Assembly (NCBI GenBank): GCA_036555325.1
Contig: DATBLQ010000006.1
Coordinates: 1-35,179 of the forward strand
DNA: 35,179 nt
Source of the DNA: DATBLQ01 sp036555325
Lineage (GTDB): Bacteria; Pseudomonadota; Alphaproteobacteria; Rhizobiales; Aestuariivirgaceae
Direction: 5' to 3'
Both the position numbers and the translations under genes were made by a program. Under the pieces are notes generated by a model. It had not been told where the DNA came from, did not search any database, and saw nothing but the letters and a program-made list of their open reading frames with translations. Positions within the stretch are counted from its first letter, which is position 1. The number at the start of each line of letters is the position of its first letter. Positions 8,260-15,897 of the stretch are shown here, one piece after another.

Positions 8260-9966
8260 TTAGCGCAACAGGTACTTTCGATTCAGCGGCACGCGTTTCG
8301 CCGGCTCGCACTGGAGCAGTTTGCCGTCGGCAAATACCTGAAACGTCCGCGGATCGACGTCGATTTGCGGCATTGCATCGTTGTGCAGCATGTCGCGCTT
8401 GCTTAACCCCCGAACATTCCTGATCTGCACCATTTGTTTCTGCGCCCTGAGCTTGCCCCGCACGTCCTGCTGCATGGCCAGGCGCGATACGAAGGTAACT
8501 CCCAACGTCCACCGCGACGACCCCAGCGCGCCCCACATCGGTCGCTGAATCACCGGCTCCGAATTGATGTGGCTCGCGCTCGGATCTCCCATTGCTGACC
8601 ACACGACGAAGCCGCCCTTGATGACCAGCCACGGCTTGATGCCAAAGGAGTGCCGAGGCCACAGTACGATATCGGCAAGCTTTCCGCGCTCCAGTGATCC
8701 CACATGGGTGTCGATTCCAACGGCTCGGGCTGGGTTGATCGTATACTTGGCAACGTACCGCTTGATGCGCTCATTGTCCGCGCGCGCCGTAAGCTCGCCC
8801 TCGAGACGCCCTAATCTCTCTTTCATGATGCTTGCCAGCTGCCAGCACTTGGCGATGTTTTCCGACAGCCGACCCATGCCCTGCGAGTCTGTGGCGAATA
8901 TGGAAATGGCGCCGAGATCGTGGAGAATGTCCTCAGCCGCCATTGTCTGAGGCCTGACTCTCGCCTCTGCGAAGGCGACATCTTCCGGGAGCTTGTAGTT
9001 CAGCATATGGGCGAGCATCGTCATGGGCACGCCCTCGTTTAATCCATAAGATGTAAACGGGTTGGTCGGATTCGTCGACGAAGGGATCACGTTCAAGTAG
9101 CTGTTGACCTTAAGTAGGTCTGGAGCATGGCCGCCGCCAGCACCTTCCACGTGGTACATGTGGATGGTGCGATCTCCGACCGCTGCCATGGTGTCTTCGC
9201 AGAATCCGAATTCGTTTATGGTATCCGTGTGCAGGTGGACGGCGAAATCGTTACGCTCCGCTGCTCGAAGCGAACCGTCGATGACGGCCGGGGATGCACC
9301 GAAATCTTCATGAATCTTGACACCCAACGCTCCACCCGCAACGCTCTCTTCGACCGCCGCAGGATCCGAGCAGCCCCTCCCCAGGAAGCCGAAGTTCAAG
9401 CAATAATGATCCGCTGCCCGGATCAATTGTCCGAGGATGTTGGGCCCAGAGCAGCTGACGTCGAAGTGCGGCCCCACTGTCATGCCGATGATGGTCGTGA
9501 TGCCGCCCGCCAATGCGTGATCGCACTGCTGGGGTGAAAGAAAATGCGCGTGCCCCTCAACGCCGCCGGGCGTCGCGATATAAAAATCGCCGTGTACAAC
9601 GGTCGTGTTGGGCCCGGTAACAAGCTCAGGATCAACACCATCCATGATATCGGGATTGCCGGCCTTGCCAACGCCATGGATTTTTCCGTCTCGAATGCCG
9701 ATGTCCGCTTTGATGATGCCGAGCACCGGATCGATGATCGTCGCATTCTGCACCACCATGTCGAGTGCACCGCTCGCATAGGTGCCGTCATGGCGAAAGC
9801 CTTCACCGTCACGCATTGCCCTTCCGGCACCGGTAGTCAGTTCGTCGCCGTAGACGGTGTGATCTTTCTCAATTTCGGCCATCAGCTCGGTGTCGCCCAA
9901 CCGAACCAGATCACCCTTTGTGGGCCCGTAGATCTCCGTGTAATGCCGTCGAGTTAACCGTGCCAT
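8260..9966 (-). CDS. ureC: Urease alpha subunit homologue with altered active-site flap
   Basis: A 568-aa amidohydrolase, the catalytic subunit of urease or a close relative. The bi-nickel ligands are intact: His139 and His141 (GHAHFLSPQQ), carbamylatable Lys217 and neighbouring His219 (VKIHEDFGA), His246 (HLHTDT), His272 (HVEGAGGGHAPD) and Asp360 (TDSQGMG). Catalytic His320 and Arg336 also remain. From 217 onward the numbering coincides with Klebsiella UreC. Differences are striking: the flap Cys319 is Ala (MLAHMLN), Ala363 is Gly, and the GGGTGPAAGT-type loop reads GMTVGPHFDVSC and is about four residues shorter. It follows the fused gamma-beta gene by 21 bases with an AGGACG site. It is probably an active metallohydrolase, but the substrate may not be plain urea. 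Confidence 0.9.
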   Translation of the reverse strand: MARLTRRHYTEIYGPTKGDLVRLGDTELMAEIEKDHTVYGDELTTGAGRAMRDGEGFRHDGTYASGALDMVVQNATIIDPVLGIIKADIGIRDGKIHGVGKAGNPDIMDGVDPELVTGPNTTVVHGDFYIATPGGVEGHAHFLSPQQCDHALAGGITTIIGMTVGPHFDVSCSGPNILGQLIRAADHYCLNFGFLGRGCSDPAAVEESVAGGALGVKIHEDFGASPAVIDGSLRAAERNDFAVHLHTDTINEFGFCEDTMAAVGDRTIHMYHVEGAGGGHAPDLLKVNSYLNVIPSSTNPTNPFTSYGLNEGVPMTMLAHMLNYKLPEDVAFAEARVRPQTMAAEDILHDLGAISIFATDSQGMGRLSENIAKCWQLASIMKERLGRLEGELTARADNERIKRYVAKYTINPARAVGIDTHVGSLERGKLADIVLWPRHSFGIKPWLVIKGGFVVWSAMGDPSASHINSEPVIQRPMWGALGSSRWTLGVTFVSRLAMQQDVRGKLRAQKQMVQIRNVRGLSKRDMLHNDAMPQIDVDPRTFQVFADGKLLQCEPAKRVPLNRKYLLR

Positions 9967-9987
9967 GTTCGTCGTCCTGGAATTCGC

Positions 9988-10683
9988 CTATAAATCCTTG
10001 TAGCCCTTGGCCTTGGCGCGATCATAAGCTGCGCTGCGCACCTCGTCCGAATGAACCGACCCATTCGTCAGGTTGCCGAAACCACGAACCAGTCCCCGTC
10101 CGCCGAAGCGGACCAAATCGACTCTTTTTTTCACTCCCGGCTCGAATCTCACCCCCACTCCGGAAGGAGAGTCGAGATGCATCCCGAAAGCCTGCTTTCG
10201 ATCAAACTGGAGCATTCGGTTCACTTCGAAGAAATGTGCATGGCTGCGAACTTGTATATCTCGATCGCCGGTATTGATGACCTCGATCGAAGCCCGTTCG
10301 CGCCCTCGGTTTAGTTCGATTTCATCGGCAACCGAAACGATCTCACCCGGCACGGCGGTAACGCCGGGCTTGCTCGACGATGCAATGGGATCGAAGACCA
10401 CCACCATCTTGGTCCCTTCTTCGAAACTCGCCTCCACCGAGACGAACGGCACCATTTCACTTACCCCCGGCTGTACATCCCCTGCAGACAGCAGCCTTCC
10501 TGCCATATCGACGATTTCTTCGTAGGTTTTACCTTTGCGCGCCGCGAACAACATTTCATCGGCGATAAGCGCCACCGCCTCAGGGTGACTGAGCAGAATG
10601 CCGTTGGCTTTGTTGCGCCTGGCGAACTCTGCCGCCATGAAAATTGTCAACCGCTCTAGTTCGGTCGGGGTAAGATTCATCAT
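9988..10683 (-). CDS. ureAB: Fused urease gamma-beta subunit
   Basis: A 231-aa fusion of the two small urease subunits, the arrangement best known from Helicobacter UreA. Residues about 2-100 are the gamma domain (LTPTELERLTIFMAAEFARR, EAVALIADEM, DMAGRLLSAGDVQPGV). Residues about 108-231 are the beta domain (VPGEIVSVADEIELN, NTGDRDIQVRSHAHFFEVNR, LQFDRKQAFGMHLD, VRFEPGVKKRVDLVRFGG). In ureases these subunits buttress the alpha subunit rather than carry metal. It is first in the operon gamma-beta, alpha, UreD. A double ATG (10683, 10680) follows an AGGGAACGAG ribosome binding site. The promoter should lie in the 362-bp divergent gap to the DMFase operon. Confidence 0.92.
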   Translation of the reverse strand: MMNLTPTELERLTIFMAAEFARRNKANGILLSHPEAVALIADEMLFAARKGKTYEEIVDMAGRLLSAGDVQPGVSEMVPFVSVEASFEEGTKMVVVFDPIASSSKPGVTAVPGEIVSVADEIELNRGRERASIEVINTGDRDIQVRSHAHFFEVNRMLQFDRKQAFGMHLDSPSGVGVRFEPGVKKRVDLVRFGGRGLVRGFGNLTNGSVHSDEVRSAAYDRAKAKGYKDL

Positions 10684-11045
10684 GCTCGTTCCCTTTTGCG
10701 TTTCCTCACAGTAGAGTTTGTCGATGCGATCCTCTTGCGCAACTTCGATCGGGAATAGTGACCTCGATGTTTCGCCTGTCAGGTGTTCAAACGCTGACCA
10801 GGCGCTGGCGCCCGTACGCTAGCATCTGCCGTTATTCATCGCTCGACAACCGTTCAGGTGACATCGAGAGAAGCTGGATTGAGTTCAACTTGAAGGAGAC
10901 GTACCGGGCGGGTGCCATCTTGTCGGGAGCGCGAATGCCGTCGCGGCGCATGTCAAATTTTGATCTTGTTATGTCAAGTGTGGCAGCCGTTAATCTTATA
11001 GCTTAAGGTTAAACATGGCCTCGGGCATTTCTGGCAGGGTCGCAC
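10684..11045. promoter_or_regulatory. Divergent control region between urease and DMFase operons
   Basis: This 362-bp gap separates the divergently transcribed ureAB and small DMFase subunit genes and must hold both promoters. Visible structure: CTCGATGT at 10763-10770 is inverted as ACATCGAG at 10861-10868; TCAGGTG occurs at 10779-10785 and 10854-10860; and GGCGC-TG-GCGCC lies at 10801-10812. The stretch 10955-11015 is clearly AT-richer (CAAATTTTGATCTTG, TTAATCTTATAGCTTAAGG) and is the best place for the plus-strand promoter. I cannot fix -35/-10 boxes or find a sigma-54 motif with confidence. No gene is seen, and no regulator gene lies inside the island. Confidence 0.45.
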
Positions 11046-11345
11046 ATGTATCGCATCCAACCCGAAGACAAGCAGGTTATCGACGAATTTCGCAGCAATC
11101 CCATCGGGAATCATAGTCCGCGACTTCAACGAATTCTGAACTTGTTCAGAGGAGCGCCTATGGCGGGCAAGTATGTCCTGGTCTGCCGGAAGCCTCACGA
11201 AGAATGGGTTCTCGGCCAGCTAACCGGCAAGCGGGGCGAGCCAATCCAGATGTCCAATCAGGTGTTTCACGCCATTGAAGACGCCGAATGGTACGTCTTC
11301 AAACAGCGCTGGAAGCAGCACACTGGTGAAGACCTCGAGGATTAA
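11046..11345 (+). CDS. dmfA1: N,N-dimethylformamidase small (alpha) subunit homologue
   Basis: A 99-aa protein that I assign as the small subunit of N,N-dimethylformamidase. In characterised DMFases a small helical subunit of roughly 110-130 aa pairs with a ~760-aa catalytic subunit. Supporting features are the position directly before the large-subunit gene (61-base gap), the size, and sequence such as YVLVCRKPHEEWVLGQLTGKRG and VFHAIEDAEWYVFKQRWKQH, which resembles the known small subunit. The N-terminal part, MYRIQPEDKQVIDEFRSNP, is charged and probably helical. There is no signal peptide, so it is cytoplasmic. It has a weak ribosome binding site (CAGGGT) and opens the seven-gene plus-strand operon. 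Confidence 0.78.
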   Translation: MYRIQPEDKQVIDEFRSNPIGNHSPRLQRILNLFRGAPMAGKYVLVCRKPHEEWVLGQLTGKRGEPIQMSNQVFHAIEDAEWYVFKQRWKQHTGEDLED

Positions 11346-11406
11346 CGGACCGGTTGCCAGGAACGCGCCGACAGTTTGGGACGCACCGCAAGTTGGAGAC
11401 GGGTGT

Positions 11407-13653
11407 ATGAAAACGATTATGGGCTACAGCGACAAGATTAGCGTGTGTCCCGGCGAGACCATCAGGTTCATGGTAAGTTGCGAGGGCGAAAAAGCCTATC
11501 GCGCCCGGCTGGTGCAGATCATCCACGGCGACACGAGCCCTGAGGGACCGGGATACAAGGAACGCGCCGTGAAAGCATCGTTTGAGGGCGAATACGCGGC
11601 CCGCAAGCAAAACATCTACTCCGGCTCCCACGTTGTCGTGCCTCCGAACCGACTATTCAACGACCTTTCAAGCTTTACAGTTCAGGCATTCGTGTGGCCT
11701 ACGACCCCCGAAAAGGGTCGCCAGACTATTTTGGCGCTATGGAATGCAAAGTCCAAAGGTGGCCTCATCCTGGGAATTGATGAAAACGGGGCCCTTGATC
11801 TCACTTTGGGAGACGGCAAGGGTGGGGCGGAAACTGTTTCCACGAACAAGAAGATCTTGGCTCGCGAATGGTATTTGGTGGCAGCCTCCTATGACGCTGC
11901 CAGCAAGGAAGTCCACCTCTACCAGCAGCCGTTGGTTCCCTATGCACGCATAGACACGGCGGCTCACGTTAAGAAGACCGTTAAGATAACGCCGGTGATG
12001 AAAGGGGCGCTTTTGTTCATGGCGGCAACGCCCGCTGGCGAAGGAAACGGCAGAATGCTCGGCGCCGATCACTACAACGGGAAGATCGATCGGCCGCGCC
12101 TTGGCGCGCGCGTGTTGAGCGAGATCGAGATCAACCGGCTTGCAGGCGACTCGATACCACGCGAACTGGCAACTGCGACGCTGGCGGCATGGGATTTTAC
12201 GCGCGAGATACCAAGCGAACGCGTGGTTGACATTTCCCCCAATCGCCTACACGGCGAAACCGTCAATCTTCCAGCCCGTGCTATGAAGGGACACAATTGG
12301 ACGGGCGAGGAGATGTGCTGGAGGCATAAGCCGGACCAGTATGGTGCCATCCATTTCCATGACGACGATCTCTATGACGCAGGATGGGGCGTCGATTTCG
12401 AGTTTACTGTGCCGAAGGGCCTGAAGAGCGGCCTTTATGCGGCGCACATCGCCAGTGGACGAGACGAAGACTTCATGCCGTTTGTTATCCGCCCTGAGCG
12501 CGGCACAAAGACCGCCGATTTGGTCTTCGTGGTTCCGACAGCCAGTTATATGGCCTATGCCAACGAACATATGATGACCGATGCTCCGTTGGCGGAACAT
12601 CTTACCGACCAGGTAGTGGTAATGCAGCCCACCGACGTTTATCTACACGAGCACCGCGAATATGGAGCATCCTGTTACGATTCGCACTCTGACGGTAGCG
12701 GCGTCTGCTATACCTCGCGGCTTCGTCCGATACTGACGATGCGTCCCAAGTATGCATCGTGGCTCGGCGGCAAGGGATCATCGTTATGGCAAATGAACGC
12801 CGACACGCACATTATCGACTGGCTGGAGAGCAATGGTTACTCTTATGATTGCATAACGGACGAAGACCTCCATCACGAGGGCTACGCCGCCATAGCTCCC
12901 TATCGCGTGTTCATGACCTCGACCCATCATGAATATTGGTCAAAGGAAATGTGGGACGCGCTCGATGCCTTCAAGAAAGCCGGCGGCCGCCTGATGTATA
13001 TGGGGGCCAATGCCTGGTATTGGCGAGTTGCCTATCATCGCACTCGGCCCGGAGTGTTGGAAGTGCGGCGGGCCGAGGGTGGTATCCGCGCATGGGCCGC
13101 AGAGCCGGGGGAGTATTACCACAGCTTTACCGGCGAATACGGCGGACTATGGCGACGGCAGGGCCTGCCTCCGCAAATGATGGCAGGCACTGGATTTTCC
13201 GCTCAGGGCTTCGACGTATGTTCCTATTTCAAGCGCATGCCGGATAGTGCCGATCCGCGCGCCAAGTTTGTTTTCGAAGGAGTTGAGGACGACATCATCG
13301 GCAACTTCGGCCTGATCGGCGGCGGAGCCGCCGGCTTGGAACTTGATCGTGCGGACCGTCTGCTCGGTACGCCCCCGAACGCTCTGGTGTTGGCTTCCTC
13401 GGAAGCCCATTCTCCGATTTACATGGTGGTATGCGAGGAAATCTTCATCAACGCGCCCGGAATGTGCAACGGCGAGCATCCCTTTGTCCGCGCCGACATG
13501 GTATTTTTTGAGACGCCGGCAGGCGGTGCGGTATTTTCGACCAGTTCGATCTCATGGGCAGGCAGCCTGTCGCACAACAACTACAAGAACAACGTCTCGA
13601 GGATTACCGCAAACGTGCTCGATCGCTTTCTGAAGGAGAAATCTTTTGCCTAG
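11407..13653 (+). CDS. dmfA2: N,N-dimethylformamidase large (catalytic) subunit homologue
   Basis: A 748-aa homologue of the DMFase catalytic subunit, which hydrolyses N,N-dimethylformamide to dimethylamine and formate using a mononuclear iron site. Residues about 65-250 look like a LamG/concanavalin jelly roll (SFTVQAFVWPTT, GRQTILALWN, REWYLVAASYD, YNGKIDRPRLG). Residues about 365-745 are the catalytic domain. STHHEYWS contains His507 and Glu509, matching the catalytic His and Fe-ligand Glu of the Paracoccus enzyme (His519/Glu521). Tyr381 or Tyr384 and Tyr424 or Tyr435 are candidates for the two tyrosine ligands. The frame opens at 11275, but ATG 11407 (GGAG upstream) fits the family start. 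The substrate could be another amide, since the neighbourhood is unusual. Confidence 0.85.
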   Translation: MKTIMGYSDKISVCPGETIRFMVSCEGEKAYRARLVQIIHGDTSPEGPGYKERAVKASFEGEYAARKQNIYSGSHVVVPPNRLFNDLSSFTVQAFVWPTTPEKGRQTILALWNAKSKGGLILGIDENGALDLTLGDGKGGAETVSTNKKILAREWYLVAASYDAASKEVHLYQQPLVPYARIDTAAHVKKTVKITPVMKGALLFMAATPAGEGNGRMLGADHYNGKIDRPRLGARVLSEIEINRLAGDSIPRELATATLAAWDFTREIPSERVVDISPNRLHGETVNLPARAMKGHNWTGEEMCWRHKPDQYGAIHFHDDDLYDAGWGVDFEFTVPKGLKSGLYAAHIASGRDEDFMPFVIRPERGTKTADLVFVVPTASYMAYANEHMMTDAPLAEHLTDQVVVMQPTDVYLHEHREYGASCYDSHSDGSGVCYTSRLRPILTMRPKYASWLGGKGSSLWQMNADTHIIDWLESNGYSYDCITDEDLHHEGYAAIAPYRVFMTSTHHEYWSKEMWDALDAFKKAGGRLMYMGANAWYWRVAYHRTRPGVLEVRRAEGGIRAWAAEPGEYYHSFTGEYGGLWRRQGLPPQMMAGTGFSAQGFDVCSYFKRMPDSADPRAKFVFEGVEDDIIGNFGLIGGGAAGLELDRADRLLGTPPNALVLASSEAHSPIYMVVCEEIFINAPGMCNGEHPFVRADMVFFETPAGGAVFSTSSISWAGSLSHNNYKNNVSRITANVLDRFLKEKSFA

Positions 13654-13715
13654 TTAGCGCCGCTCCCGTTCGGGGCGGCGGCACTATCCGCACAGCGGAA
13701 CGACAGGAGGAAGCA

Positions 13716-15077
13716 ATGTCAGAGACTAGTCTGGGCCGGCGATTGCTGGATCGCCGCAATTTCATGAAAATGGGAGGCGGCTTGGCAGCCTCGGGTGCAA
13801 TGCTGGCAGCGATCAATCAGGCGGCGCGCGCCGGCCATGACAAGTTGCCGATGCAGATCGAGGGAATGAAAACCGAGGGCGAGCCGATCATAATCGGTGG
13901 CGGCGTGCCGCTCACCGGCTGGGCCGCCGCAGACGGCATCGAGTTCAAGCGTGCATTGGAAATGGCCTGTGACGAAATCAACGCGATGGGAGGGATTCTC
14001 GGACGTCCCGTGCAACCGGTGTTCGAAGACACCAAGGAGCAGGGGGCCGACAACATTATCCCCGCGATGCAGCGCCTTGTTGATCGCCACGGCGTTCACG
14101 CCATCATCAACGGATACAATACGGGTGCAGTGACTCAGGAATATGACGTCATTGCCGATGCCGGCATTATCTACATCCATCACAATACCGACATCGTTCA
14201 CCATGACACGGTTGGCAAGAATCCCGAACGGTATTTCGGTATTTTCATGGGCGACCCGGCGGAATACTGGTACGGCGAAGGCCTCTTATCGTTCCTGAAC
14301 GGCTTGGGCGAGAAGAAAGAGTGGGAGCGTCCCAACAACAAAATCTCCATCGTCACCGGATCACAGAACTACAGCGTGGTGATCGCCAATGCGATCAAGG
14401 AAAATGCCGCCAAATACGGCTGGGAGATCAGCCTGTTCGAAACTGTGGTTGTGCCCATATCCGAATGGGGACCGACGCTTTCCAAAATCCGCGACGATCC
14501 GCCGGCAGTAGTGGCCGTTACGCACTGGGTTCCCCAGGATCTGGCGCAATTCATGATCCAGTTCGTCCCCAATCCCACCAACAGCCTCGTCTACATGCAA
14601 TACGGGCCCTCGCTCGCGGCCTTCCGCGAGATCGGCAAAGACGCGACGAACGGCGTTATCTATTCGACCGTGATCGCGGCATTGCAGGACGATATCGGCA
14701 ATGCATTCATCAAGCGCTACAAGGATCGCTTTGGTCCGGACTCGAGCCCGCTCGTCGGCGCTCAGGTCTATGACAGCGCTCATTACTATGCCGTTGCCGC
14801 CGCGCTTGCCGGTGGAACCGGGGGACCGGGCGAAGACGCACAGAACCGGAAAATTTCCGAACGTCTGCGCCGCTTGGTTTACCGCGGCGTAATGGGAACG
14901 ACTCATTTCTTCATCCCAGAACAGGCGGCGATTCCCTATCCTGATGCGACCAAGGATCCCTCTCTCGGCATGCCGCATCAGTATCTACAGATTCAAGACT
15001 TCAAAACTGATCCGGCGATGATTGCACCGCCGCCCTACGAGACAGCCAAATTCAAGCTGCCTCCGTGGTTCAAGTAA
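13716..15077 (+). CDS. Tat-exported branched-chain amino acid/urea/amide-type ABC substrate-binding protein
   Basis: A 453-aa periplasmic binding protein of the Leu/Ile/Val-type type I family, nearest in flavour to the urea/short-chain-amide binders (UrtA, FmdD). The N-terminus is a twin-arginine signal: Arg13-Arg14 in DRRNFMK, then a hydrophobic segment (GGGLAASGAMLAAINQA) and a likely cleavage site after ARA (39). The mature part shows IIIGGGVPLTGWAAADGIEFKR (read from about 53), DEINAMGGILGRPV and VFEDTKEQGADNI, the first lobe of the fold. A strong AGGAGG site fixes ATG 13716; the open frame begins further up. It lies 62 bases after the DMFase gene and is followed by all four other transporter parts. 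Confidence 0.9.
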   Translation: MSETSLGRRLLDRRNFMKMGGGLAASGAMLAAINQAARAGHDKLPMQIEGMKTEGEPIIIGGGVPLTGWAAADGIEFKRALEMACDEINAMGGILGRPVQPVFEDTKEQGADNIIPAMQRLVDRHGVHAIINGYNTGAVTQEYDVIADAGIIYIHHNTDIVHHDTVGKNPERYFGIFMGDPAEYWYGEGLLSFLNGLGEKKEWERPNNKISIVTGSQNYSVVIANAIKENAAKYGWEISLFETVVVPISEWGPTLSKIRDDPPAVVAVTHWVPQDLAQFMIQFVPNPTNSLVYMQYGPSLAAFREIGKDATNGVIYSTVIAALQDDIGNAFIKRYKDRFGPDSSPLVGAQVYDSAHYYAVAAALAGGTGGPGEDAQNRKISERLRRLVYRGVMGTTHFFIPEQAAIPYPDATKDPSLGMPHQYLQIQDFKTDPAMIAPPPYETAKFKLPPWFK

Positions 15078-15096
15078 GACTCAGGGACACCTGGGT

Positions 15097-15897
15097 ATGA
15101 CGGAACCGCCCTTACCCTTGCTGTCTTGCCGGGGTGTGCGGAAATCCTTTGGCGCAATGATTGCAGTCAAGGATCTTTCGTTCGATATCGGAAAGGGGGA
15201 AGTTCTCGGTATCGGCGGTCCGAACGGGGCCGGAAAGACAACTCTGTTTGAGTTGATTTCCGGACTCAGCCCGCCAGACAGCGGCGAGATTCTGTTCGAA
15301 GGACGTCGCATCGATCAATTGCGGGCCCACTCCATCTGCCATTTGGGGATAGCGAGGGTTTTCCAGTCGAATGCCGCCTTTGATACCCTCACCGCTGGGC
15401 AGAATGTGCTGATCGCGGCGGCGTATGGCAAAAGCGCGGGCGGGCTTCCCCCGCTTTCCTTCGACAAAGCCATTCGCATCCAGGCTGAAAGCGCCCTGGA
15501 CTTTGTCGGCTACAAGAAGCCCCTGCATGCAATTGTGCGAAATCTTCCCGTTCTTGAACGGAAGCTGCTGATGATCGCCAGCGCAATCGCAACACAGCCG
15601 AAGCTTTTGCTGATGGATGAGCCCGTGGGCGGCCTGAATCCAGAGGAAATCAACCTTGTAATGGGTCTCGTAAAAAAACTCATCGCCGCCGGGGTTACGA
15701 TCATGCTGATCGAGCACGTCATGCGGTTTCTGGTTCAGTTGTCGACCCGCGTCATCATCATGCACCATGGCGAAAAGATATTCGAAGGCCCGCCGCAGGG
15801 CCTCGCCCGAGATGAAACGGTAAAACAGGTCTATCTCGGCGAAAACATGAGCCGGCGCATAGCGAGCTATTCCATAGGCCAGGTCCCGCCAGCATGA
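15097..15897 (+). CDS. livG: ABC transporter ATP-binding protein, LivG type, with degenerate signature motif
   Basis: A 266-aa ATPase of the LivG/UrtD branch, one of two energising subunits of the importer. Walker A is GPNGAGKTT (41-49), the Q-loop glutamine is Gln90, Walker B is LLLMDEP (170-176) and the H-loop histidine is His207 (LIEHVMRF). The C-motif, normally LSYGEQR or LSGGQ, reads LPVLERKLLMIASAIA (150-165) and lacks the conserved serine-glycine pair. The family C-terminal end (YLGE) is present. ATG 15097 is preceded by GGGT/CAGGG only, a weak site 19 bases after the binding-protein stop; the frame is open further upstream. Its stop overlaps livF as ATGA. Confidence 0.9.
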   Translation: MTEPPLPLLSCRGVRKSFGAMIAVKDLSFDIGKGEVLGIGGPNGAGKTTLFELISGLSPPDSGEILFEGRRIDQLRAHSICHLGIARVFQSNAAFDTLTAGQNVLIAAAYGKSAGGLPPLSFDKAIRIQAESALDFVGYKKPLHAIVRNLPVLERKLLMIASAIATQPKLLLMDEPVGGLNPEEINLVMGLVKKLIAAGVTIMLIEHVMRFLVQLSTRVIIMHHGEKIFEGPPQGLARDETVKQVYLGENMSRRIASYSIGQVPPA

